A stretch of DNA of 64,000 nucleotides from Sphingomonas immobilis (GCF_030580995.1 NZ_JAUQSZ010000004.1:62001-126000); one strand, 5' to 3'; shown: positions 51,947-61,412, counted from the stretch's first letter. The notes: generated by a model from the letters alone, not told the origin. A program made the numbers and translations.

Positions 51947-52798
51947 CTACGGATGGCGCGCGAGTTGCTCCAGCACAAGCGCGGCGATGTCCTCCGGCCG
52001 CTCCTGCGCCAGCCAGTGCCCGGCGTCGAGATCCACGCGGCGGTATCCGGCCACCGGGATGCGCTCGCCCAGCGCCAGCGCGGCGGGCCGGACATAGGGA
52101 TCATCGCGTCCCCAGATGAGCAAGGTCGGCACTGCGACCGGCGCCGGCGGCTCGGCGAGGACACGGCGATGCGCGTCGGAGGCACGATACCAGGCGAGCG
52201 CCGCGCTCAGCGCGCCATCCTGCCGCAGCACCCCGAGCGTCAGCGCGACCTCCTCTGGCGCGTGGTGCGTCCAGTCCTGACGGAAGCTCGCCATGTCGCC
52301 GCGCCCCAGCACGCGCTCGGCGGCACCGTCCGGCGCGACCGTCAGCAGCAGGAAGCGGCGATACGGTTCCTCTTCAGGGTCGGTCCATGCCGCCTCGGCG
52401 AAGGCATGGTAATGCGGGATCGACAGCACGGTCAGCGACGCCAGCCGCTCCGGGCGCTCGGCAGCGGCCCGCCACGCGACGATCGCGCCCCAATCGTGTG
52501 CGACGAGGTGGAAGCGCTCCCAGCCGAGCGCATCGGCGATGCCGAACATATCCGCGACGAGGTTCGCGGTCGCGTAAGCGGCGATGTCGGCCGGGCGCGC
52601 GCCAGGGCTGTAGCCGCGCTGGTCGGGCGCGACGCAGCGAAAGCCTGCCGCGACGAGCGTCGTCATCAGCGGCTCCCACATCGCCGACGTCTCGGGAAAG
52701 CCATGCAGCAGCATTACCGGCACGCCGTCCGTGCCGCGTACCCGGCACGTGAAACGCAGGCCGTTGGCCGCGACGTCGGTGGTCGCAACGGCGCTCAC
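51947..52798 (-). CDS. Alpha/beta-hydrolase
   Basis: 283 residues of the haloalkane dehalogenase/soluble epoxide hydrolase type: HGFPETSAMW (oxyanion), nucleophile Asp in HLVAHDWGAIVAWR, and His in AGHWLAQERPEDI. Asp as nucleophile points to epoxide hydrolase or dehalogenase rather than esterase. The GTG at 52798 overlaps the SDR stop (GTGA). Last gene of the transketolase operon. Confidence 0.9.
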   Translation of the reverse strand: MSAVATTDVAANGLRFTCRVRGTDGVPVMLLHGFPETSAMWEPLMTTLVAAGFRCVAPDQRGYSPGARPADIAAYATANLVADMFGIADALGWERFHLVAHDWGAIVAWRAAAERPERLASLTVLSIPHYHAFAEAAWTDPEEEPYRRFLLLTVAPDGAAERVLGRGDMASFRQDWTHHAPEEVALTLGVLRQDGALSAALAWYRASDAHRRVLAEPPAPVAVPTLLIWGRDDPYVRPAALALGERIPVAGYRRVDLDAGHWLAQERPEDIAALVLEQLARHP

Positions 52799-53637
52799 GG
52801 CTTGCGCGCGAGGATCTTCTTGTCCCAATCGCGCTCGCGGTAGAGGCGGTCGAAATTGGGCTGGCCGGTCTGCGCCGTCACGCCGCCGTCGACCGTCAGC
52901 GCGACGCCGGTGATATAGGCGGCGTCGGCCGATGCGAGGAAGGTGATCGCCGCCGCCATCTCCTCGGGCGTGCCGACGCGGCCGAGCGGCACGAGCCGTT
53001 CGTATTCGGCCATGATCGCGGCGTCGCGCATGTGCGCGGTCAGCATCGGCGTGCCGACCCCGCCCGGGCAGATGCAGTTGGCGCGGATGCCGTCGGCGGC
53101 ATGATCGACCGCCAGGTTGCGGGTAAGATTGATGACCCCCGCCTTCGCGACGTTATAGGCGACGAGCCCGGCATCGGCGAGCTGCCCGGAGATCGAGGCG
53201 GTGTTGACGATCGCCCCCCGGCTCCTGCGCAGGTGTGGCAGCGCAGCACGGCAACCGAAGAACACCGCGTCGAGATCGACCGCCATCGTCTTGCGCCACG
53301 CCTCGGGCGTGATTTCGTCGACGTGGCCGAAACAGCCGATCCCGGCATTGTTGACCAGCACGTCGAGCCCGCCGAGCGCCGCCGCCGCCGCCTCGACAAA
53401 GGCTTCGACAGCGGCACCATCCGCCACATCGACTGCCTTCAGGAACAGGTCGGCGGGTGCGAGGGCCAGCCCCTCGGCAAAGGCAGCGAGCCTGTCCCCC
53501 GCAAGATCGCACAACGCGAGCCGCGCGCCCTCGGCGGCGAAGCGCGTCGCGGTCGCAGCACCAATCCCGGACGCCGCGCCGGTAATCGCGACGACCTTGC
53601 CGGCGAAGCGGCGCATCGATCCCAACGGCTCGGTCAT
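52795..53637 (-). CDS. SDR family oxidoreductase
   Basis: 280 residues. ITGAASGIGAATATRF (cofactor, about 18-33), NNAGIGCFG, NTASISGQLADAGLVAYNVA followed by K (active site), and TVDGGVTAQ. A 25-residue C-terminal tail follows. The ATG overlaps the stop of the transketolase C-subunit (ATGA). It may oxidise or reduce the alcohol made or used by the transketolase-like pair. Substrate unknown. Confidence 0.92.
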   Translation of the reverse strand: MTEPLGSMRRFAGKVVAITGAASGIGAATATRFAAEGARLALCDLAGDRLAAFAEGLALAPADLFLKAVDVADGAAVEAFVEAAAAALGGLDVLVNNAGIGCFGHVDEITPEAWRKTMAVDLDAVFFGCRAALPHLRRSRGAIVNTASISGQLADAGLVAYNVAKAGVINLTRNLAVDHAADGIRANCICPGGVGTPMLTAHMRDAAIMAEYERLVPLGRVGTPEEMAAAITFLASADAAYITGVALTVDGGVTAQTGQPNFDRLYRERDWDKKILARKP

Positions 53638-54629
53638 GCCAGCAGCTTCCGCACCGCGTCGGCCACGCCCGGCCCGGTCAGGCCGTAGTGGCGGTAGAGC
53701 TGCGTCGGCGGCGCGACGAGCGCGTAATCGTCGGGCAGCGCATGCTTGGCGAAGCGGATGCCCAGCCCGGCCTCGGCGATCACCTCGGCGACGGCGCTGC
53801 CGAGCCCGCCATAGGGGTTATGCTCCTCGACGGTCAGGATGCCGCCCGTCTCGCGCGCCGCCGCCAGAATCGCCTCCCGGTCGATCGGCTTGAGGTACAC
53901 CGCGTCGAGCACGCGCACCGCGATGCCCTCCTGCGCCAGGGCCTCGGCAGCGTCGATCGCCGCCTTCACGCCGAGTCCTGTCGCGATCACGGTCGCCGCA
54001 TCGCCCTCGCGCAGCGGCACGAAGCGGCCGTGGGCGAAATCGGGGATCTGCGCATAGACCTGCTTCTCCGCCCCGCGCCCGATGCGGATGTAGACCGGCC
54101 CGTCGAGATCGATCGTGGTGCGGATCAGCCCGCGGATCGCATTGCCGTCGGCGGCGGAGACGACCGTCATGTTGCCCATCGCGCGCGTCACCGCGATATC
54201 CTCCACCGCGTGATGCGACGTGCCGTAGAAGCCCATCGAGATGCCGGCGTGATGCGCGAGAATGCGGACCTTCATCTTCGTATAGGCAAGGTCGGTGCGC
54301 AGCTGTTCCGCACACAGCAGCGACGCGAACGATGCGAAGGTCGAGACGAAGGGAATCATGCCCGTGGAGGCCATGCCGGCGGCGAGCGACATCATGTTCT
54401 GCTCGGCGATGCCGGTGTTGACGAAGCGATCGGGATAGCGCCGCTCGAACGCATCGAGTCCGTTGGAGGAGGCGAGATCGGCGGTCAGTACGACGATGTC
54501 GTCGCGCACCGCCGCCAGTTCCTCCAGCTCCGCGCTCATCGTCAGCGCGGGCAGCCGCGGCATCGAGGTGAGGATGTTCCAGCTCGCGGGATCGAGCATC
54601 TCGTCCGCGGCCGCCACCGGATCGGTCAT
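53634..54629 (-). CDS. Transketolase-like protein, C-terminal (pyrimidine) subunit
   Basis: 331 residues. FVNTGIAEQNMMSLAAGMAS holds the glutamate that activates TPP; HHAGISMGFYGTSHHAVEDI and IGRGAEKQVY belong to the pyrimidine-binding half, and GGILTVEEHNPYGGLGSAVA to the C-terminal domain. It pairs with the subunit encoded immediately upstream to form a split transketolase or DXS-like enzyme that moves a two-carbon unit. Overlaps both neighbours by ATGA. Confidence 0.93.
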   Translation of the reverse strand: MTDPVAAADEMLDPASWNILTSMPRLPALTMSAELEELAAVRDDIVVLTADLASSNGLDAFERRYPDRFVNTGIAEQNMMSLAAGMASTGMIPFVSTFASFASLLCAEQLRTDLAYTKMKVRILAHHAGISMGFYGTSHHAVEDIAVTRAMGNMTVVSAADGNAIRGLIRTTIDLDGPVYIRIGRGAEKQVYAQIPDFAHGRFVPLREGDAATVIATGLGVKAAIDAAEALAQEGIAVRVLDAVYLKPIDREAILAAARETGGILTVEEHNPYGGLGSAVAEVIAEAGLGIRFAKHALPDDYALVAPPTQLYRHYGLTGPGVADAVRKLLA

Positions 54630-55492
54630 CGCGCCATCCTCTCTTCGATCTCGCCGACCGCGACCGCCTTGTCGGCGGGCCCGAGGAAGCCGAGGTGCCA
54701 ATAGGGCGTGGTTTCCATGAAGCCGACGCCCTTCCCCTTCTTGGTCCGCGCGACGATCATGTGCGGGCGGCCCTCCGCGCGCACCTGATCCTGCGCGCTG
54801 TCGAAGGCGGCGACGACGGCGGCCATGTCGTGCCCGTCGATCTCCTGCGTCGACCAGCCGAACGCCGCGAACTTGTCGGCGATCGGCTCGATGTTCATCA
54901 CGTCGCCGACATCGCCGTCCAGCCCCATGCCGTTGGCGTCGACGATGCCGATCAGGTTCGCAAGGCCGTAATGCGCCGCCGACTGTGCCGCTTCCCACAC
55001 CTGCCCCTCGTTGAGCTCGCCGTCGCCGAGCATCACCCAGGTCAGATAATCGCGACCGCGCATCTTCGCGGCAAGCGCGATGCCGACGCCGACCGACAGA
55101 TTGTGCCCGATCGAGCCCGAGCTGAAATCACAGCCCGGCACCTTGTTCATGTCGGGATGATCGCCAAGCGCACTGCCGAGCCGGGTGTAGGTGTCGAGCC
55201 AGTCGGCCGGGAAATAGCCGAGATCGGCGAGGATCGGATATTGCCCGATCGCCGCATGCCCCTTGCCGAGCAGGAAGCGGTCGCGGTCGGCCCACAGCGG
55301 ATCGGTCGGGTTGAGGCGCAGCGTGCGGTAGTAGAGCGCCGCGAACATCTCCGCGCAGGAAAAGACGCTGGAATAATGCCCGCTCTTCGCGATCTCGACG
55401 AGGCGGATCGTCTCGAGCCGGATCCAGTCGGCGCGGTTCTCGAGATCGCGCAGCGGCACGTCCCGGTTCCGCTGCAGCACGCTGTTTTGCAT
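54626..55492 (-). CDS. Transketolase-like protein, N-terminal (TPP-binding) subunit
   Basis: 288 residues. The TPP/metal motif GDGELNEGQVWEAAQSAAHY, then VDANGMG, spans about 156-190. GKGHAAIGQYPILADLGYFP and HPDMNKVPGCDFSSGSIGHN are family blocks. With the next gene it makes a complete split transketolase. GGGAG fixes the ATG at 55492. First gene of the operon with an SDR and an Asp-hydrolase; the leftward promoter may be TTGACG, 17 bases, CTTACA, just upstream. Confidence 0.93.
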   Translation of the reverse strand: MQNSVLQRNRDVPLRDLENRADWIRLETIRLVEIAKSGHYSSVFSCAEMFAALYYRTLRLNPTDPLWADRDRFLLGKGHAAIGQYPILADLGYFPADWLDTYTRLGSALGDHPDMNKVPGCDFSSGSIGHNLSVGVGIALAAKMRGRDYLTWVMLGDGELNEGQVWEAAQSAAHYGLANLIGIVDANGMGLDGDVGDVMNIEPIADKFAAFGWSTQEIDGHDMAAVVAAFDSAQDQVRAEGRPHMIVARTKKGKGVGFMETTPYWHLGFLGPADKAVAVGEIEERMAR

Positions 55493-55648
55493 CGCCCTCT
55501 CCCGCTTTTTGATAGCTTGTAAGTCAGCGTTGACCGGATTCGTCAAGCGAAGGCGGCGCTTTTCGTGTCGCCCGCCTCACGCCGCGTCGCATTGACAGCA
55601 CGGCGCTCCCCGCCCGATGGCGGATCGAGGCAATCGATAGGAAACGCC

Positions 55649-56281
55649 GTGTCGGACGAAGAGCACGCAAGCGCACCGCATTGGAGCGAAACCTGGCGCG
55701 GGGTCGAGGGACAGGTGCCCGCCGGGCCGGCCGGTTACGGCGCGATGATCGACACGCTGCGCACCTTTCTCGACGATGTCGCCGCCGCCAGCCCGGACGA
55801 GGCCATCGTCGCGGCGCTCACCCAGGATATGGCGGGCTGGTCAAGCAAGCTGCGCCCGCTGGCCGTGCCCGAGGCCGAGCGGATCTTCGCGCACCGCCGC
55901 GATCTGCCCGGCCGCGGGCAGACGATGTCGCCGCAACTGTTCATCGATGAGGCGAGCGCGGAGAGCGTGCGCGGCCACGTGACCTTCGGCGACTATTATC
56001 TCGGCGGGAACGGCGCGGTCCACGGCGGCGCGATTCCGCTGCTGTTCGACGAGATTCTCGGGCGGCTGTCGAACGCGGGCACGCAAAAACGCAGTCGCAC
56101 GGCATTCCTCCACGTCGATTTCCGCTCGATCACGCCGATTGGCAAGCGCCTCCAGATCCGCGGCTGGTTCGAATACGAAGAAGGCCGCAAGCGCCTGCTC
56201 AAGGCCGACCTCCGCGACGGCGACACGCTCTGCGCCGAGGCCGAGGGATTGTTCGTGGAATTGCGGCCCGGTCAGCCCTGA
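55649..56281 (+). CDS. PaaI-type thioesterase (hot-dog fold)
   Basis: 210 residues. HGGAIPLLFDEILGRLSNAG is the PaaI/acot13 active-site pattern (HGG then acidic residue); TAFLHVDFRSITPIGKRLQI supports the fold. An N-terminal extension of about 80 residues is unassigned. The GTG at 55649 is chosen because ATAGGAAA lies just before it; the open frame runs further upstream without a ribosome site. It would hydrolyse an acyl-CoA. Single rightward gene. Confidence 0.88.
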   Translation: MSDEEHASAPHWSETWRGVEGQVPAGPAGYGAMIDTLRTFLDDVAAASPDEAIVAALTQDMAGWSSKLRPLAVPEAERIFAHRRDLPGRGQTMSPQLFIDEASAESVRGHVTFGDYYLGGNGAVHGGAIPLLFDEILGRLSNAGTQKRSRTAFLHVDFRSITPIGKRLQIRGWFEYEEGRKRLLKADLRDGDTLCAEAEGLFVELRPGQP

Positions 56282-56291
56282 CCCGCGCCCG

Positions 56292-56951
56292 CTAGCCGGC
56301 GTCGCGTTCGGCCAGCATCCGGTGCAGGTGATCGGGATCGAAGGCGCCCCGGTCCATCGAGAACGTATCGCTGTTGCGAACATAGATGCCGGGGCCGTGA
56401 ACCCGGCCGATCAGCTTCATCGCGCGCGTGTCGATGCGCAGCCGTGCCGGATCGGCGATGAATTCGTCCTTGATGTGCGCCATCAGCACCTCGCCGATCA
56501 CGATCACCTGGCGCGGGCCGATGGCCAGCGCCTCGACCTTGCGGCATTCGAAGCTGACCGGCGCGCTGGCGATCAGCGGCGGCGCGACGAGCGTGGCGGG
56601 CGTCACCGCGATGCCGGCATAGTCGATCTCGCTCACGTCGCGCGGCGTATCGACGCACGACAGGTTCATCGCCTCGGCGTCATGCTCGCCCACCAGATTG
56701 ACGACGAACTCGCCCATCTCGAGGATGTTGGTCGCGGTATCCTTGTCCTCGCCGGTGCCGACCGCCTTCAGCAGGCCGAGCACGACGAGCGCGGGATCGT
56801 CCCCCATCGCGTTGAAGAAGCTGTAGGGTGCGGCATTGACGACGCCGTTGCTGCCCTTGGTCGTGACCCAGGCGATCGGCCGCGGCGTCACGGTCGAGAC
56901 GAGGATCTTGTAGCGGTCGCGCACCGGCAAGTCGGCCATCGTGAACTGCAT
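56292..56951 (-). CDS. Flavin reductase family protein (FMN-binding split barrel)
   Basis: 219 residues. STVTPRPIAWVTTKGSNGVV, then NAAPYSFFNAMGDDPALVVL, is the FMN-binding core, with FVVNLVGEHDAEAMNLSCVD following. It would reduce or bind FMN for a partner monooxygenase; no two-component monooxygenase is adjacent, but the OYE homologue is 9 bases upstream. Last gene of the long leftward operon. Confidence 0.9.
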   Translation of the reverse strand: MQFTMADLPVRDRYKILVSTVTPRPIAWVTTKGSNGVVNAAPYSFFNAMGDDPALVVLGLLKAVGTGEDKDTATNILEMGEFVVNLVGEHDAEAMNLSCVDTPRDVSEIDYAGIAVTPATLVAPPLIASAPVSFECRKVEALAIGPRQVIVIGEVLMAHIKDEFIADPARLRIDTRAMKLIGRVHGPGIYVRNSDTFSMDRGAFDPDHLHRMLAERDAG

Positions 56952-56960
56952 GACGATCGC

Positions 56961-58106
56961 TCAGACGCGCGTGCGATAATCGGCGGCGTCATAGGCGCGC
57001 AGCGGCTCGCCGCCCCGCACGCGGCTGGCCCAGTCGGCGTTGGTGAGCAGGCCGCGCCCCACGCCGACCAGCGATATCTCGCCCGATGCCACCATCGCGC
57101 GCGCCTGGCCGACATTGTCCGCCACCGCCGAACTCTGCCCGAGCGAGGATTGCAGATCGTCGGCAAGGCCGACACCGCCCACTGCCATCGCCGGCTTGCC
57201 GGTGATCTTCTGCGCCCAGGCCGCCAGGCCGAGCGGCGAGCCGTCGAAGGCGGGCGTCGCGAACTTGCGCGTACTCGCGTCGAAGATATCGACCCCGGCA
57301 TCGGCCAGCGGCTCCAGCAACGCCGCCAGCGCCTCTGGCGTCTCGGCCAGCCGCGCGCCGTAATCGTGCAGCTTCCACTGCGAGAAGCGGAACATGATCG
57401 GCGCGTCGCCGATCTCGCGGCGGATCGCGCGCACCACCTCCGCGCCGAAGCGCGCGCGCTCGGCCAGCGTCGGCCCGCCCCAGCCGTCGTCGCGCCGGTT
57501 GGTGACGTGCCAGAAGAACGTGTCGAGCAGATAGCCGTGCGCGCCGTGGATCGCGATGCCGTCGAACCCGCAGGCCATCGCGTTGGCGGCGCTGCGCGCG
57601 AAGGCGGCGATCACGTCGGCGATCTCCTCCTCGCTGGCCGGTTCGGTCTCGGCGGTCGCAAGCGCGAGATACTCCGCCGCGAAGAACGGGCTCGGCGTCT
57701 CCGGCCCCCAGATCCCCGACGGGCGCGGCGATCGGCCCTTGTAGCGCCCGCTGTCGTCGATGCGCAGCCCGCCCTGGTGCCAGAGCTGCGGGAAGATGAT
57801 GCTGCCCGCGCCGTGGACCCGCTCGACGATCCCATGCCACGCGGCCAGCGCAGCCTCGCCGAACATCTCGGGAATGTCCTCGCCCCCGCTCCCCGAATTG
57901 CCGATCGCGGCGGGATGCTCGACCGCGACGCCCTCGGTCACGATCAGGCCGATCCCGCCCTCGGCGCGGCGGCCGTAATAGTCCGCCGCCGTCTCGGGCG
58001 GCACGCCGTCGGGCGAGAATCCGCGCGTCATCGGCGACATCACCAGCCGGTTGGGCAAAGTCACGCCGCCGCCAACGGCGAGCGGATCGAACAGCGGATC
58101 GCTCAA
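56961..58106 (-). CDS. NADH:flavin oxidoreductase / old yellow enzyme family
   Basis: 381 residues of the TIM-barrel OYE family. LPNRLVMSPMTRGFSPDGVP binds FMN, FDGIAIHGAHGYLLDTFFWH has the substrate-binding His pair region, RFSQWKLHDYG is a block, and SLVGVGRGLLTNADW holds the phosphate-binding end. It would reduce the double bond of an enone. The TTG start overlaps the kinase stop (TTGA) with GAGGGAG 5 bases upstream, an unusual but convincing start. Confidence 0.9.
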   Translation of the reverse strand: MSDPLFDPLAVGGGVTLPNRLVMSPMTRGFSPDGVPPETAADYYGRRAEGGIGLIVTEGVAVEHPAAIGNSGSGGEDIPEMFGEAALAAWHGIVERVHGAGSIIFPQLWHQGGLRIDDSGRYKGRSPRPSGIWGPETPSPFFAAEYLALATAETEPASEEEIADVIAAFARSAANAMACGFDGIAIHGAHGYLLDTFFWHVTNRRDDGWGGPTLAERARFGAEVVRAIRREIGDAPIMFRFSQWKLHDYGARLAETPEALAALLEPLADAGVDIFDASTRKFATPAFDGSPLGLAAWAQKITGKPAMAVGGVGLADDLQSSLGQSSAVADNVGQARAMVASGEISLVGVGRGLLTNADWASRVRGGEPLRAYDAADYRTRV

Positions 58107-59214
58107 GTCAGCTCCCTCACCAGATGCAGCGTGTCGTGGTCGCGCACCGCGGTGCCGGTGCGCGTCAGGTTGGCGCGGTTCAGCGCCTCGCCGTAATTGG
58201 CGATCGGCGTGGTCAGCCAACCGACGTAGAAACTCCACAGGATCGCCCGGCGATAGTCAAGCCACGCCTCTTCCGCGGAAGGCGGCGCAACGACGCCGTA
58301 TTCGCGCAAACGCTCCAGATAATGGCCGAGCAGCGCGCGTTCCTCGGCACGGCGCGTCTCGACGTCGAGGGCGGTGAGGATCAGGTAATTGACGTCGTGC
58401 GCCCAAGCGCCGCGCGCGGTGAGCTGCCAGTCGAGCAGCCCGGCCGTACCGTCCGGCAGCAGATACGCATTACCGATATGGCCGTCGCCCTGCAGAATCG
58501 TCTGCGGCAGCGTCGCCTGATGCCGCTGCAGCGCGCCATAGAGCGCGTGCAGGGCCGGCACGTCGGTGTCGAGGCTCGCGACGAGATCGCGCTTGAACGG
58601 ATTGACCGCGATGTCGCCGCTGATCGTCAGCGGCAGCGAGGCGTCCATGCGGTCGTGCAGCGACCCCGCGACATGGCTCTGATACCAGGCAAGGTCGCCG
58701 CGCAGGCGCGGGCTGTCCCAGATGCCGCGTGCAGCCGCGCCATCTGGTCGAGCACCGCGCGCACCTCCGCCAGGCTGTTGTCGCGCACCGCGCTGGGGAA
58801 CACCGCGCCGCGCAGCGACAGATCCTCGAGCAGCAGATAGTAGAGCGCCGTCTCCTTGTCGCACACGCCGCCGACCACCACCGGCGCCTCGATGGCGAGG
58901 CCAGGGCGCAGCCGCACGTAGAAATCGACCTCGTTCTGATAGAGTTCGCCCAGCACCGCGTCGATGCTGCGCTTCATCTTGACCGCGACCTGGCGCGGCA
59001 GATCGTCGGGCGCACCGGGCGCGTAGTCGAGCCGCATCTTCAGCCGGTCCGATGTCGAGACCATGATCTCGCCGTACCGCTTGCGCTCGAGCAGTTCGAA
59101 GCCCGTGACGGTGACGCCCGGATGCACCGTGCGCACCACTTGCGTCAGGAATTCGGGCGTCAGCCCCTCGACATCGGCAGGAATGGCGAGCGGCGTGTCG
59201 ATTTCGTCAAGCAT
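58103..59214 (-). pseudogene. APH-type phosphotransferase, split by a frameshift
   Basis: The first part (from ATG 59214, MLDEIDTPLAIPADVEGLTP) reads through VLDQMARLHAA. The second part continues in another frame as RGIWDSPRLRGDLAWYQSHV to 58103, with the Brenner motif QGDGHIGNAYLLPDG then LLDW (His of HGD replaced by Gln). The two parts join near 58722-58738, where one inserted base, or two removed, restores one reading frame of about 370 residues. It may be a true mutation or a sequencing error. GGAG precedes the start. The gene sits in the operon after the SnoaL-like gene. Confidence 0.85.
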
Positions 59215-59665
59215 GGGCAGGCTCCGGGAAATTGTGGGAAAAACAGCGCTCTTCGGTTCGCGCCGCGATGCGCCAGCCCGCCGCCGTGCGGACGTAGCGA
59301 TCGAGATACCAAAGTCCGTGGAAGCCGACGCGGGGGCGCCCGTCCGTATCCGCCACCGGCAGCACAATCGGGTTGAGGCACAGGATGCGGCCCGTCGCGG
59401 CGTCGCCGTCGAGCGCGATTTCCTTGTTGGCGACGATATGCTGGAACCCCGGCGACCGCGGCAGCCCCGCCGCCAGCCACGCGCGGATCTCCGGGTAGCT
59501 GCCCGCGATGCCGCCCCATTCGGCGAAGGCGGTGTAATCGATCGCGGCATCGGGCGTGAAGACGCTGTCGAGCAGCGCCATGTCGATCCGGTCGATCGCA
59601 CCGGCATAGCGATCGAGCAGCATCGCGATCTCGATCCGGTCGGAGATTTCCTGCAGGCTCAGCAT
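59207..59665 (-). CDS. SnoaL/NTF2-like protein
   Basis: 152 residues of the cone-shaped NTF2-like fold: RYAGAIDRIDMALLDSVFTP and DAAIDYTAF, then IVANKEIALDGDAATGRI and RYVRTAAGWRIAARTE. Members are small dehydratases, isomerases or ring-hydroxylase-subunit-like proteins; DYT matches the site common in steroid isomerase-like members. AAGGGGGAG fixes the ATG at 59665. Its stop overlaps the kinase start by 8 bases. Confidence 0.88.
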   Translation of the reverse strand: MLSLQEISDRIEIAMLLDRYAGAIDRIDMALLDSVFTPDAAIDYTAFAEWGGIAGSYPEIRAWLAAGLPRSPGFQHIVANKEIALDGDAATGRILCLNPIVLPVADTDGRPRVGFHGLWYLDRYVRTAAGWRIAARTEERCFSHNFPEPAHA

Positions 59666-59687
59666 GTCGCTCCCCCTTCGCGATCCG

Positions 59688-61412
59688 TCACGCCGGTTCG
59701 CGGTTCCCCGCGATCGCCTCGGCCGCGGTCCAGCCCGAGAAGATGCAATCGGCAAGCGACATGCCGCTGACGTAATTCTGCGAACACAGGCCCACCGCCG
59801 AGCGTCCGGCGGCGTACAGCCCCGTGACCGGCGCACCGTCTGTCCCCAGCACGGCGTTGCTGTCCTCGTCGGTCAGCAGCCCGCCGAGCGTGATCTGCCC
59901 GATCGGGTTGAGCTTGACGCCGGCCGACTGGTTCATCGCGTAGAACGGCCCCGTCTCCAGCAGCACGCGCTGCTCGTCGCCCTTGCCCTCGGCATCTGGC
60001 CGGCCGGCGCGGATCGCGTCGTTATAGGCCGTCATCGTACGCTGCAGGCTGCCGCTCGGCAGGCCGATCTTCTTCTCCAGCCCGGCGATCGTGCTCGCCT
60101 TCTTCGCGCGCCAGGCGAGGAACTTGCCCGGCAGCCGCTGGAACGGCCACAATTCCTTGTCCTTCAGCTCCGCCAACGCCTTGTCCTGCAAGGGCTGGTC
60201 GGTGATGAGCCAGGCCTTGCCGCCCGCCTTCGTCATGATCGCGTTGCCGACGTTTGCGCCGTAGAGCTGTTCGTTGACGATACGGGTGCCCTCGGGCCCG
60301 ACCAGCACGCCTTTCATCCAGCTGATCGGCGGCGCGATGAAGCGCCACGGCGAACACAGATGCATCTGCCCCAGCGCCGCACCGACCGCAGCACCCAGCC
60401 GCACCGCCGATCCGTCGCAGCCCGGCGTCCCGGCGATGCGATTACCGACATATTCGGGCGCGGTGCGCTTCAGCATCTCCGGGTTGTTGCCATAGCCGCC
60501 CGTCGACAGCACGACGCCGCGCCGCGCGCGTACCAGCAGCGGCTTCGCCTCCTTGCGCTCGATCGCCGCCATCTTGCGCCAGTCGCCCTGCGTCAGGCCG
60601 AGCATGGCGCGCATCATGCTCTGGCTCTTGATACGCAAAGCGCTGTGCTTCTCGGCGGCCGCGCTGCCCGGCGGAATCTGCCACAGCTCAGCGCCGATCA
60701 CACGGCCCGTGCCGTCGACCACCAGCCGCCGCGCCGACGCCTTCAGCTTGAGGCGGATCGGCGTGTCCGCCTCGATATAGCGCTGCAGCGTCGACATCAG
60801 CACGAAGCCCGAATATTTGCTGTAATCCTCCTCGCGCGTCGGGATCGCGCGGTGGCCGCGCGGCGCGGGGCCGTCGGCGGTCGCATAGGCGGGCGCGACC
60901 TCGTTGCCCGAATAATAGAGGAACTTGCTGGCCGGCGGATAGCTCGTCTTGCGCGTCTCCAGCGGGCCGCCGTAGCTCACGCCGCGCGCCTCCAGCCAGT
61001 CGATCATCGACGCGCTGCGGTCCGCGAAGCGGCGGATCGTCGATGCCTTGCGCACCTCGCCCGCCTCGTAGGCCATATATTCGGCGAGATTGTCGGCGCT
61101 GTCGGCGATGCCGAGCTCCTTCTGCACGCGGGTTCCGCCGCCCGAATAGACGACCCCGCCCGACAGGGCGCTGGTGCCGCCGCCGTCGAAGCGATCGGCA
61201 AGGACGACATCCATCCCGCCCAGCTCCGCACCTTTCAGCGCCGCCGCCGCACCGGCCAGCCCAAAGCCGATGACGAGCATGTCGCATTGGTCGTCCCAGG
61301 CGAAGGCATCGGCATCCGCGACGACGATCGCCGCGCCGATCTCGGTGCCGGTATCGGGCACACAATCGAGCAGCTCGCCGGCCGCCACCGGCTTGCCGGC
61401 GGGCGCGTTCAT
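59688..61412 (-). CDS. FAD-dependent dehydrogenase, 3-ketosteroid-1-dehydrogenase/fumarate-reductase fold
   Basis: 574 residues. The ADP-binding motif DMLVIGFGLAGAAAALKGAE (about 45-63), SALSGGVVYSGGGTRVQKEL, TGGYGNNPEMLKRTAPEY, and the C-terminal GLYAAGRSAVGLCSQNYVSG, then MSLADCIFSG, are features of the flavoprotein family that includes KstD and fumarate reductase A. It would dehydrogenate a ring ketone or reduce a double bond. The ATG overlaps the lipoyl-protein stop. Substrate not decided by sequence. Confidence 0.9.
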   Translation of the reverse strand: MNAPAGKPVAAGELLDCVPDTGTEIGAAIVVADADAFAWDDQCDMLVIGFGLAGAAAALKGAELGGMDVVLADRFDGGGTSALSGGVVYSGGGTRVQKELGIADSADNLAEYMAYEAGEVRKASTIRRFADRSASMIDWLEARGVSYGGPLETRKTSYPPASKFLYYSGNEVAPAYATADGPAPRGHRAIPTREEDYSKYSGFVLMSTLQRYIEADTPIRLKLKASARRLVVDGTGRVIGAELWQIPPGSAAAEKHSALRIKSQSMMRAMLGLTQGDWRKMAAIERKEAKPLLVRARRGVVLSTGGYGNNPEMLKRTAPEYVGNRIAGTPGCDGSAVRLGAAVGAALGQMHLCSPWRFIAPPISWMKGVLVGPEGTRIVNEQLYGANVGNAIMTKAGGKAWLITDQPLQDKALAELKDKELWPFQRLPGKFLAWRAKKASTIAGLEKKIGLPSGSLQRTMTAYNDAIRAGRPDAEGKGDEQRVLLETGPFYAMNQSAGVKLNPIGQITLGGLLTDEDSNAVLGTDGAPVTGLYAAGRSAVGLCSQNYVSGMSLADCIFSGWTAAEAIAGNREPA

